From the NCBI GenBank assembly GCA_013397935.1, contig VZRN01003374.1, positions 1 through 64,000 of the forward strand: a DNA stretch of 64,000 bases. The letters run 5' to 3'. Shown here in pieces: positions 12,428 to 24,500 of this stretch (position 1 is its first letter; every line of letters begins with the position of its first letter). A program made the translations under genes and the position numbers. The stretch is from Dasyornis broadbenti (Eukaryota; Chordata; Aves; Passeriformes; Dasyornithidae). The notes under the pieces were generated by a model. The model was not told the DNA's origin. It worked only from the letters and a program-made list of their open reading frames with translations, and ran no database searches.

Positions 12428-13094
12428 TGTCTTGGGGTGATGTTATGATAATCCCGTATCCCCTATCGTCTGCTTTATGCCCAGTAAACTGTAGCCCGTG
12501 TAGCTTTAAGCTAGGTCCAGCAGCCGGGAGAAGCTCTGCCGGCACGGATTGTTTTGAAACTCTCCCCCAGGTTTCTCAGCCTTGGAGCGCGGTGGTGGGG
12601 GGGCGGCGGCATTCCTTCTTGCTTCCAGCTGCCTCTGGCTAGGTTGCTTGCTTGCTTCTGCTAGCTGCTTAGTTTGTTAGCTAACAAGAAGCTTTCCCTG
12701 GACTGCGAGAGCAATCGATCAGCTTCTTCTGCTTTTCTTCTGGAACTGTTCATCTTAGCTTTGGTGCGAGCCACCGGTTGAGAGCCGCACGCCGTGACCG
12801 GCGCGGGTGGGGAGACAGCGGAAGCACCGCACCCCGGCTCCGGAGCCGAGCAAGCTAAAGAACCCTAAAACACATCAGCGGTCTTCGCAGGTTCAATGTC
12901 CTTTTCCCCTTTCCCGTTTCCCCCTGTGCCTTGCAGGGCAATTTGTTTGTTTTGTTAAATAAACGGTTTTTTTTCACTTTCATCCGAGAAGTTACTTTCA
13001 TGTGGTGGGGGGAGGTAGTACCTAAACCCATTTCTTTTGGGGGAGGCGTCCATTTCAGAGTGTTTTCTCCTAAACTTGTCTCTAACCCGAGACA
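12428..13094 (+). mobile_element. GC-rich solo LTR, second family, in the 5' intron
   Basis: It begins TGTCTTGGGGTGATGTTATG and ends CTAACCCGAGACA (667 bp). Flanks CTGAG (12423-12427) and CTGGG (13095-13099) look like a 5-bp duplication with one substitution. A GC- and CpG-rich U3/R part at about 12560-12880 is followed by a TTAAATAAACGG polyadenylation signal near 12956. Without the flanks, the CpG cluster could be mistaken for a second gene promoter. Confidence 0.75.
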
Positions 13095-15497
13095 CTGGGA
13101 AATTATTTTGTTTGTCCTTTTAGAGGCAAACAGCTCCAGGGATGCATCTTTGGAGTACTGTGATGCATAGGGCACTGACTGGTCATAGAGCCCAGAAGCA
13201 GTAAAGAAACTTCATTTGGTCGAATTTGTGCTGAGTTCAGGGCAACATACACACACTGATAAGAAACTATCACTATGCTCCTCTGCTTTCCCTAATCTAA
13301 TCCAAATTTACTCTAGAATCTCATTCATAATTTTCCAAGTGGTGCTGGCTTTTACTTGGGAGCAAAGGGTCTTCAGGCACTTCCAAGCTCTGGTACAAGT
13401 CTGGCAAGGTGACGTCTTACAGAATTTTATTTATTTTCTTGTTTCATAGGACAGAGTGAGTGTCTATAGATAAGCTATCTCTGTCAATCTATCTGAATAT
13501 ATTCCTAATGATAGGGATGTCTAATGAGAGACTGTCTAAATTACAGGCTTTTCATTTGAGCTGACCAGTTTCTCCAAGATAAGCTGACATTTTACAAGGG
13601 CTGAACATGAGATCTTCATGTTCATATTCGTCTTCATCTTTTTCAATATCTCTGTCTTCATGAGATGCTGGCTGAACACTCAATTAAAATATTGTTCAGA
13701 TAGTCACAAATACCATAATGACTTTTTTCAGACTAAACAGATCCATGAGGATGTCCATTTCTGAATCTCAACTTCTTTCCTCTCTTATACAGGAGATTTC
13801 CAAATATGTCTTCTTGTACCCTGGGCAGTTGTAATCTGTTCATTTTTGTCTCTGCCATTTCTCCAGGGCCTCCTCTGAAAGTACAGGTGCTTTCCATATT
13901 TTTCATTTGACTTGTTAGCATTCAGTGGAAAACTGAAAGAAGTACATTTTTTTTCCTGCTTTTCACTGTCAAGGTTGTGCGTGCATGCATTCAAGGGAGA
14001 CTGTGTTCTGTAAGTATGTCTTTGGTAGCTGTTGTCGGGAAAACAGGTAAAACTGGCTAGCAGACAGAGCACTGCCACAGTTATGGCCTTTTAGAGCCTT
14101 TTCATCCTGTATTTTTCCTTCTTTTACTGGGTCTGCCCTGACATTCACATATGCCTATGTCAGGTTATAAGGAAAGTGGAAGACTTGGTAGACCTGGATG
14201 CAGTGTCCTTTTATTGGGTGACTGCAGGGCTGCCTGCACATATCGTGCCAGTGGTGGGCACATGACTGCAGGGGCCTGTCTGGTGTAGCAGAAGGGGTGA
14301 CATGACAATTCTTTCTTGCTGGCGTCATGCTCTTGGAGCCAGCATGCTTTTGTTGAATCAGAGCTAATATAAATTATTCGAATGCTGATGAAATGCATTT
14401 AGTTGTCACTCAACCACAGTGTAGATGATGGGCTTTTTGTCTCCCTGCCTATTGCCAGTTTGTAATGTCTGCCTTTTGGGTTAATGAGGAAGAAGGAATG
14501 ATTCATCTGCTTAATAGGACTGAGGAAAGCACAGTCTTTAAAAGTCAGATTTCCTGAAAATAGGAGGATTCTTCTTTGCCATCATGCTTTTAATTCAGAT
14601 GCACAGCTCCTAAGTTTGCTATACTTCATTTGTTGCTTGCATTATGGAAATCTGCTGTACCTGGAGAATAAAAACATGATTCTACCACTGAGTAATGCTA
14701 CAGGGATGGATCCTTAAAGTTTAACTTTCACGATCAACAATAATTAAAAGCATGGCTGTGTAGACCTTCTTCTTTTTTTCTGTGAATTAAACAATATCAT
14801 GCAGTTTCTCTTTTTAAAATGTGTAAAGCAGATGCAGACAGAAAACCCAATGGCTTGGGTTCACTCTCAGATTTCTAAAGTTTTTAGCATTGCCAGCTTT
14901 AGATGTTCAGAAAACACAAGCTAGCCTCTTGAGACCAATAGCTGGCGTAAGGAACACAACATTTTTCAGTAATGACAAATGGCTTTTCTGGGCAGCCTCC
15001 ATTTGTGTTTTCAAAATTATCTTCTGAAGCGAGAGGAATCAAAACTTTGCATTGTAACCGCTCTAAAGCTGCCCTGCTTGTGACAGCAGTCTGACTGAAG
15101 CAGTTCAGTGGGACAGTGATCAGCACAGTAACGTAAGAGTTGACGACACGTAAAGTAAATGGGAATTTTGACCACTGGCAGCAGTAGGGTTTGGAGCAGA
15201 TTGTTTCTGACTTAACTGTATAATCTTTTGTTTTAATTCCCTGAGTAAAAATTAATGCGCTTCATTTTGCTGCCATGGTCTTGCTGGTGGTCTCAGGAGT
15301 CATAAAAAAAGTAAACAGAGTAAACCATGTTGTCTGTTTCTCTTTTTTGTTTGTTTTGTTTCTGTTTTATTTCTGTGAATAATAAGGTTTGAACAATGCA
15401 CTGGGAAGGGTCTCCCAGACCTTAGAGCGTCCCCGCACCTTTATGTGTTTCACAGACTCCATAGCTTAGGAGAAATCCCAGAGTCATGAGGGAAACC

Positions 15498-16032
15498 TGT
15501 GTCTGGCTGGGATGGAGTTAATTTTCTTCATAGTAGCTGGTATGGTGCTTTAAGTTAGTGATCAAAACGATGCTGATAACACAGTAATGTTTTAGCTGTT
15601 GCTGAGTGGTGTTTGCAGAGCATTGGGGCCTTCTCCTTTCTTCTTTCCGCCTCCCAGTGAATAGATTTGAGGTGCACATGAGGTTGGGAGGGGACACAGC
15701 TGGGCAGATGACTCAAACTGACTGAGGGAATAGTCCATGCCATGTAGCACCATGCTCAGCAATGAAAACAGAGAGGAGGGGACTTAGGGGTATTAGCCTT
15801 CCATGTCTTGGGAACTGTATGGGCATTGTTCTGTGTCAGGGAGGTGGTTAATGATTGCCTTTGCATCACTTGTTTTGTTTTCTTTCTCTCTTCTTCCAGG
15901 TCTCTTTTGGTTTCTGAACAATTATCTTGACCTACAAATTTTCTTGGTTTTACTTCTTGCTTTTCTCTTTCACCATCCCACTGAGGGTGGGGGGCATGCA
16001 AACACTTAGCTGCCTACTAGGATTAACCGACA
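15498..16032 (+). mobile_element. Old LTR copy of the same family in the 5' intron
   Basis: It begins TGTGTCTGGCTGGGATGGAG and ends AGGATTAACCGACA, with family blocks in order (TTAATTTTCTTCATAGTAGC, GATGCTGATAACACAGTAATG, GAGGGTGGGGGGCATGC). About 535 bp. It is more diverged than the 59446 copy, so older. Confidence 0.75.
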
Positions 16033-17119
16033 GCACTCACCCCCAGAAAATCTTTCTGTAGTTATATCCAGATACAGCTGTGACTTTTACCTGTGCCAAT
16101 TAAGGCAGAGTAATAGAAAACATTTTTGTTTAACGCTCCTCACGCTCGAGAGACTTTACATAATAGGCCCTCAGTTAGTCCATTAGTTTTGAGTTAAAAT
16201 TGTTTATGCTGCAGGAAGATGTTGGGCAATAGCAAGACATGCTGTGCTGGTCTGCAGAGTGATTCTTTTGGATTGTTAACTTAGATGTCAGATTTGCATG
16301 ACCAGTGTATCTCTTGTGTCTGCAAACTTGGGTGTAGTTGCTAAAGCCAGCAGCAGACATCTCAGTTATTTAAATGATTTACAGTTTGAACTTTTGGCTG
16401 GGAAACTCCAGTTCTAGAAAAGGATGAGAATTTGTGTTCTGGTGAAAATTCCTGCTACCTGGAAAGCGGAGGGCATGCTGCCTTCTGGTGTGAAACGAGG
16501 AGTTCCTTTCCAAAATTTCTCAGCACAGGACATGTTTGAGAGTCCTTTTAAAATACTTGTTGCAATTGGGGGTATTTTGCTGTACAGTGGAAAAAATAAT
16601 CTTTTAAATATCTTGTAAATACCTTTTACTTGTACTTGCACTTCTAGTATATTCCAAAGAAAAGCAAGACAAGAATATAATTCTGGGGGAAAAAATCACA
16701 GAGTAGCAGCATAGCTTTTTAAAAAAATAAACCAGCCAAACTGAAATTAAGCTATAATTTGAAAACCACTGGTTCACATGTATTCCTACTTGAAGAAACT
16801 TCTGTGTAGCTGAACTATTTTGGTATTATTCTTGAGAAGATAATTTCTCAGACTTTCTGATGATAAAGAATTGAAATCTGAATGAATTACACAAAAGATG
16901 AGGTAGAATAATCTTTTAGCACTTATTTTTTCCTTTGTTCTGTTGCCCTGTTTTTTCCCTTTTTTTCACCTTAATGATACTCATACCATGCAGTGTAAGA
17001 GAAGTCCTGGATATGTTATGAATACACTTGATTGGTTGTCTGGAGAAATAGTATTTTTCAAGTATATACTGTATGCACATTGCTCAGTGAAGTGATGATT
17101 TTGATGCCCAAAAAGATGG

Positions 17120-17550
17120 GCTGGAAATAAAACCTCATAGACCGGTGTCTGTAGAGCAGGTATTTGTTTATTGCAGTGCTGGAGGTGAGGGGGATTTCTC
17201 CACCTAATTCATCCGCCTTTGTCAAGTGCTGTGGTTTATTTATACAGAAATTAATGCTTAATGTTACTATATCAATTTAACATCATCATATACGCATCAT
17301 CACTCAGGGAGTGGGTGAGTGAGCAAAGGTCTGTGTGGTATTTAGCTACTTGCCAGACTAAACCTTGATATTATGTTAGCGGGTTGTGAAGGTTACATGT
17401 TTTATGAGTTTTGTTCCAGGCCTGTTAATAACCTGGATAATAAGTAAATCTGTGCATTCCTATTTGAGGAATTAATCTGATTTAATTGCATTGAGATTTG
17501 TGAGATTCATACAGGTTTTTACAGGTAATGGAAACAGCTTTTAATCATAA
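17120..17550 (-). mobile_element. Possible antisense LTR in the 5' intron
   Basis: On the + strand, AGGTATTTGTTTATTGCAGTG then GGGGGATTTCTCCACC and TTTATTTATACAG read in reverse as a TATAAATA box followed by a CAATAAACAAATA polyadenylation block, the usual LTR arrangement. Ends not defined. Confidence 0.4.
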
Positions 17551-18406
17551 AATCAATCTGTGAAGAATGATTCTACACAACACTTTAACATTGGATATTT
17601 CTGTTGTCTGTTTTTAATGTACTGTTTCTCAACATACATGTAGCTGGTTTTCCTCTTGTGTTTGTTTCTTTCATCTAGCTGCTTGACCATGTGATTAGTT
17701 TTGTTTTATGACCTTGATTTTACAATTTTAATGATGAAATTGCTTTTCAGTAAGTTGCAGTTGATGCTGGTTTCAACCTTTGTTTTCTTTGGCCACTTCC
17801 TATATTCATTTTTGTAACTGTTTTGTCATATTCAAGGTCCTCATGCACTAATACTATACTATGTTATAATATTTTCTTGCAATAATTAAGTTTCTAAGCA
17901 GTTTTGTATACATTGGATTGGTGAATGTCTAGACAGAGGACCTGGACAAAAAAGTCATAAATAAAAAGCGAGTAAATGAGTTTTGTGTTTAATTAATTGA
18001 AATGTATAGCTTCATGTATTTCTTAAGCATATAAATACTGTTTATTTTTTCAAATGTTTCTTCCTGCATTGAGTATGTGTGCACACACTCAAATAATTTG
18101 GAATCTTAATTGAAAAGATATAGTTTAAGACCTGAGGAGAAGAACTGGAAAACACACATACCAGTGGTAAATCTGGTTAGCTGAAGTTTATTAAAAGTAG
18201 ATGGGAAGTTGAGGAGGCATCAACAGCAAAGATGAGGCTGTCAACTGAGCTCTATTGTACTGTTGCAACTGCAGCAAACAAAGAAGATGTGCTCTTTTCA
18301 AATATGCAAAACCAAAGATGAAAATTTAAGTAAATTTTAGGGAAGTAAGTGTCTCATAAATCAGTGCTTTTTTTTTGGTTAATTTTTTTTTTTTGTTTTT
18401 CCTTAG

Positions 18407-18541
18407 CATGGATCCCATGTCATATGCACAATTGAAGAGGCAAGCTGGGAACCAGGATTTTAAAAATGGAAATTACTCTTTGGCCATCAAGAACTATGAT
18501 GAAGCTCTACAAACACTTGGTTATTTAATGCAATGGGTCCC
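18407..18541 (+). CDS. TRANK1: TRANK1 coding exon 1 (start codon, first TPR helix pair)
   Basis: The acceptor follows a T-rich tract ending CCTTAG at 18406; ATG is at 18408-18410; the donor is GTAAGT at 18542. It encodes residues 1-45 and leaves phase 2. The pattern LK..GN..FK.G.YS.AI..Y..AL is a canonical TPR (basic and small residues at the expected positions). The start codon sits one base from the splice junction. Confidence 0.92.
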
Positions 18542-21500
18542 GTAAGTATTGTTGAATTATGAGATGTAAACCATAAGACAAGCCCTAAATATTTTAATAT
18601 ATACAGTTGTACAGTTAACTCAAAACTCTGTTTTTTGGCCCAACGCTTATTTTTCTTGTATCTTTTTTCCACACTCTTTAGTGTATCAGTTTTATAGTTA
18701 TGCTGTTCCTTACATTTATGTGGAACATTAATTAGTGACTTTAATCTGAATATTTTACATAAACATCAGTTATAAATCAGTGTAATTCAAGCTCAAATTA
18801 ATTTTCCATAAACTGAACTGGTTTCTGTTAAATTACTTCTGTTTCTTAGCACACATGTTGTGGACTAATCTTGCTGTGATTTTGCCATATCCCGGCCTGT
18901 TGTTACATGAGTCATCTGATTATCTGTAAAATGATTCATGCAGGTTACTTTGTTCTTGTAATTTGGTCTTTCTTAGTATTCTGAGACTTGTTAAAAATAA
19001 TTTTCAACAGAAGATTCCTTTGAGTATTTCTTTCCAGGTGTTAAGTGCTTTTCATCAGTTAACATCAGTTGCTAATGTTATTAGTGATTAAGTAGTTGAG
19101 TATTATGTTAACTATTAAATATTCATTACTACTGTGTACTAACACTGCTGTTAACCTGATTTGACACCAGCCACTCATTTATTTTAAGTGTTAAGGATTT
19201 TTCTGCTGACTTCACCAAATGGTGATACACTAAAATGCATTGAGGTTGTTTTTTGGTGACCAAAATGTGTTTAGTACTCTTTCCATCCCACAGCTTCCAT
19301 TCATATGTCTGTTTTCCCCCATTCTTGGCTGCTGGCTCTCACTGAGCCATTTGTAGGTAAGAGGTGGTCTGAAAATCCTCATACTGCATTATTCCAGTGG
19401 GTTGGCTTTCTACTTCAGAAGAGACCAGGTTGTCACTATGGGTATCACTAAGGTTTCCTTTAGGATGTCTCTTAAGACTTTTTATAGCCGATGTTCAAAC
19501 GATCTTAATTTTCTACAGCTACTTTTTTTACCTGTAATTTTGTTAGGTGGGTGATGTGTGTAGTTTTTTCATTGTTTCATATTGCTAGTGATAAAGTATG
19601 ATCCTTTTCAAGCAAATAAACAGTAATGCTAGAACCGTATCTTTAGGTGTTCCCGGGACATAGCTGTGTTGTTGTGCAACAAATCAACTGCCTTGTACTG
19701 CCTGGGCAAATGGAAGGATTCAATGCTTTTAGCCCGCCAAAGCTTACAGTGGGATCCGGATTATGTTAAGGTATTCAGATGCTTAAGCTGACAGTTTTTG
19801 CATGCCTTCCTTTGTTTTTCTTTTTTTTTTTTTTTAATGCAAGTGTTATTATCTACCTTTTATTGTGCTTTGGCTTTGGGGCATGATGAGTAAATACAGC
19901 ATAAAATTCCAGAATTGGCATTTGATTCCGTATATAGACGTCAGATTTACTGCTGTAATAGTGCATTTAATAAAATGAAACAGCTCTCGTTTGCACCAGG
20001 AGATGCTGGTTCTCTCTGGGTCCCAATGGGAGAGGCGCCAATACTTTCAAGAAATGTAACTGTTAATATCCAAAACAAGGTGACATGTTAATAAGTCTCC
20101 AGTTTCTGGGAGCAGTACGTGGTGATCAAGGTCATATTGTATTTCCAGTGAACAGAACAATACACTACACTTAGCTTGTGATTAAGGACACAGTGAACAA
20201 GTACACGTTAACTCAAACCGTCATCTGTTAGGAATAAACAGGAGTTGTACAGATTTTATGATATGGAGGCATCATACTCTTGGATTGGCTTATATGTGCA
20301 ACAAACAGTCTTCTGGTGTAACCACTAAAGACTCCCAGAGACTTTGGTAGAAGTTATTTGATTTAGATATAGTAAAATTGCATCCAAATATCCATTTAAC
20401 TTATGCTGTGTTGCAGCATGCCAGTTTTCTGATTTGAACAAATTAACTCCACTGTGACGCTGAGCTGATGAAACCTAATTTAGAGGTGAATATAAACACA
20501 TTCAGGTGCCATTGGCTGAAGAATAGATGCATTGTGGGAAATACTGAAAAATGCAGTGGCGTGGAGACATATGCTGGACCTTGTGACACAAAAAATCCCA
20601 GTCTTGTCCAGGGGAAGTTAACATACAGCTGCTGAAAATACGTCTTTCATCCTGTAGTTATTTTCTGAGTTTTTTATTTTAGGATTTATCATTTTTAATA
20701 TCTGTGATAGTATCAGTAACATATTGTAAATTTCAAGGGGTTAGAATAGAATAATTTATTGCGCTTTTTTTTTTGACCTGTGTATAAAAAGCTGTAGCAT
20801 TAGTACTGTGTGTCATTTTTATAACATAATGAGAAAATTAAAAAAGAAAATCACATTTTGTTTTTTAGTAAATATATCTGAATATTTTCCCAGCATCTTT
20901 TTGTTCTCCTTTTTTCTTCAGGCGTATTATAGAGCTGGCTACTCATTCATCATGTTATCAAAGTCTTATGAGGCAGTTTCAATGTTCCACAGAGGTTTGA
21001 TGCTCCTGAATTCTTCTGCAGATCGAACTCAGATTGCTGAGTTTATAGCAGGAATCTTCATAAGTGTCAATGGTAAACTGAAATTAATTTTTCTAAGAGC
21101 CTTTCAATAGTGATGACAACACCTAGTAGCATGTGCTTTGTGAGATCATTCCTTTGATCCTTTAGTGCCTCAGGTCTTTTTGAGGATTATGACTATATTG
21201 AGGATGTAGTGAACTTGGTCCTGTTTGTATGCGGCATATGCCAACAATCTCAAAACACTGCAGAGCTGTCTAACAGGAACATGTCTATTATGGAATAGTT
21301 AGAAAAGGTCAAAATTTAGGGTCAGGGAGACAGGATGGGAAATTTGGAACTCCAGATTCTGGAGGCTTTAAGTGGGTTTTGTCCAGACTACTCTGCTTTT
21401 CTTTTAGCTAGGTTGATCTGAAAATAATTAGAAGGTAGGCAGTTGAAACATTTTTACAGTGCAGTGTATTTCAGTGTTGAGAACTTTCCCCTGGCTAATA

Positions 21501-24500
21501 ATGGGCAGCAATGAAAAGAGGAAATATGGCCTTCCTGTGGCATTGTGTGGGTTTTTATAGGCAATGTCCACTCTGTGTCTCCCCACCCTCTCCTCATTCT
21601 CTCCACCTCTGCTTGCTTTTTAGTCTGTTTAACATGCTTTGTCTGATGGGCCTACAGGCGTGCCAAGAGATTTTCGGGTTGTGCCTCTGCTGCCTTTTCT
21701 TGAGCCTGTAGCCCCATGTTAAGGTCTTTGATTAGTTGTTGCACAGTCAGCTGGTTGACCCACAAGTGGAAGAACTGCCATGAGGTTTACAATGTCTTGG
21801 GGCTTTGAGGTGTTTCTTGAGAGCAGGGATTAATTCTTTTACCCTTATTTAGTGAAGTCTGGCCATTGATAAAGGATGTTGAATCAGTTGGGTGAACAGC
21901 ATTTCTTAAGGCCCACTGGTCAATCCACTGGGTATTAATCAGTGCTAAAATTATCACTATGCAATGAAAGAATTTAGTTGGAGACTCTAGCCTTTGAAGT
22001 GCTGTGTATACCAAGTAGTTTTCTCTATTGCTTGTTCTTGCAGATGAACGAATCTTGCCGCCGACTTTTCACCCTGCATATGATTATATTTTCAGTGCAA
22101 GTTTCGATGCACTGGTTTGGCAAGCGGTGATAGAAAGGCTGGCCCAGAAAGGGAAGTGGCGGGTAAGTGTGTCACCGTGTCACCTCTCACTGCATGTTGG
22201 TTACCTTTAAAAGCCAAAACTGTGAATATATATTGCTGCCTGGTTCAAATGTCTTGATTTTTAAGACTTTGGAAAATGCTTTTAGTAATAAATAATTTCT
22301 GAAATTCATTTCTGAAAGGGATATGATGGACTTGAAATCCTGCTTGTCTCTTGCTGCTGTCGTTTGTCTCTCTTATAGTGCCACCTAGAGTCATTGTTCA
22401 ATTCAAGATTATTCAAATTACAAGGGAAAAAGTACAAATTTATTTGTGGTCTCTTTTACTTTTCCTTCTGCATGACAAGCTGGGTTTTTGAACTGTTTGC
22501 GAAAGACCCACAAATAAAGGAGGATCTCAGTGGAAGTATGTGGTTATTAAACAAAACCAGATATTTTAGAAAAATCAGAAGGAGGATCACCTGAGATTAT
22601 TTTAATCCTCTTTTCTCAAAAAACTGTGGAAAAAATTGATCATTGTCATAGCTACGCCTGTATGGCATGTTGATGTTGAGGTGCTGACAGCAGGGGCTGC
22701 GAGGCACCTGTGAGGAGTGGCCAGAGCTGTGCCACTTCCAGCTGGCTTGGATGGCCCTGTTCCAGAGCATGGCTCAGCCAAGGTGGTGGTGCCTCAGAGA
22801 AAGTGAGTTTTAAAAAGAAAGGACCCACTTGCTTTCTAAACTCCTCAGAGAGGTGTCTGGGTGTGGCTGGATCCAGTCCTACTCCGGGACTTGGCAAATG
22901 GTTTGTGTTCAAAGGATTGTATACGTGTAATAGAACCTTTACGTGACTTTGTCCCACAGGATTAAGGTTGACAACCCAAATATATCTATATGTATAAAAT
23001 AAATGACTTACTTAAATTGATAATGATAATGATCAGACTAAAATACTTTAATCAGAATTATTTATTACACGGTATAGATAGTTATTACAGTTAGTAAATA
23101 TAGTGTACTGTTTATTGAAGCAATATTGAAGCAAAGGTATTAAAGATAGCAAAACTGTTATTAAGTAGAGATTGATGTTACTCACCCATGCCAGTGGCCA
23201 TGGGCAAGCCTCTTTTGCTCGGCCTCCAGGAGTAACCTTGAGGGGACCTCCACACACTCTCCAGGAAGGGGTATGTCAGAAGACCCTGCCTTTAAAAAGT
23301 GTGACTGTGATTTTATGGTATAAAGTGGCTGTCAGTCACGTGTTTCTAGGCTGGCTGTGTCAGCAGCTTTAGATGAGTTATCAGTAGTATCACCTGTTGG
23401 TTCCTTTATCAGGAGCTTTTTTGCATCACCACTGGTATCAGTTTCTGTTAGGAAACATTGTTTTTCACATCCTCAGAATGTGTACCTTTGGGATTGATGA
23501 GTCAGGCTGGTCTCAGCATTCTGCAACACCATAAGCAGTGTGACCCTGTCTTCTCTGATAACTTTTACAAATAAGGTAAAGTTCAAGCTGTTTTACCACC
23601 ACTTAGGGTGGAGTATCCTGCTACACAGCCTGTGGAGAGACCATGAAGGAACAGGTTTCTGACAGCAGCCATAGACTGTGGAGGACCCACCATGGAGCTG
23701 TAGCCTCACTGCAGTCCCACATTCCCCATCCAAGCACCCTGCTGTGGACAGGGACATCTTCCACTAGATCAGATTTCTTAAAGGCCTGTACAGCCTGACC
23801 TTCAACACTGTTAAGGATGAGGCATAAGGAACAGGGCAGCCTGTTCCAGTGCCTCACCACCTGTTTCTTCCTTATCTTCCTTATCTTCCAATCAAAACCT
23901 ACTCTCTTTCAGGTTAAAGCTGTTGCCTCTTCGGCAACAGTTCTGTCCTGTTACTAAAGGCCTTGTTGAAAAGTTTTTTGTAAGCCCCCTCTTTATTTTG
24001 ACCTTATTGCCATAAGGTTTCTCTGAAACCTTCTCCAGGTTGAATAACCCCAACTTTCTCAGCCTTTCATCACAGGAGAGCTGCTCCATCCCACTAATGA
24101 TTTTTGTGGACTCACTCCAACAGGTTCATGTCTTTTCTGTGCTGGAGTCCCCAGATCTGGATGTAAACATTCCATGTTGGTCTTGGCAGAGTAGAGAGGG
24201 AGAGTCACCTCCCTTGACCTGCTGGCTGTGCTGCTTTTCATGCAGCTCAGGATACTGTTTGTTTCCTGGGCTGAAAGCACACATTGCTGGCTTTTATCCT
24301 ATTTTTCATCCACCATTATCCCCCTGGTCCTTCTTCCCTGGTTTGTATTGATACTGGGAATTGCCCTGACCCAGGTGGAGCACCTTGCACCTGGCCTTGT
24401 TGAACTTCCTGGGGTTCCCATGGGCCTGCTCCTCAAGCCTGACAGAGTCCCTCTGGATGGCCTCCCTTCCCTCAAGCGTTACCAACTGCATCACTCAGCT

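Larger units (their letters stand above)
9131..18406 (+). other. TRANK1 5' intron (after the non-coding exon)
   Basis: About 9.5 kb. It holds a CR1 (9833), LTRs (10931, 12428, 15498, and possibly 17120) and otherwise unremarkable AT-rich sequence. Stretches 11200-12427, 13100-15497, 16033-17119 and 17551-18370 show nothing I recognise. The T-rich tract before 18407 is the polypyrimidine tract. Confidence 0.6.
18542..22043 (+). other. TRANK1 introns 1-3
   Basis: Introns 18542-19646, 19771-20921 and 21073-22043. Nothing clear in the first two. In intron 3, a - strand open frame at 21787-22014 could be retroelement debris but is unidentified. Confidence 0.6.

Noticed and set aside
12540..12880. 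Second CpG cluster as an independent gene promoter
   Set aside because: It lies wholly inside an LTR with TG...CA ends and a near-matching 5-bp duplication.
21787..22014. 75-codon - strand open frame in intron 3
   Set aside because: Looks like possible retroelement remnant, but no diagnostic motif; not enough to call.
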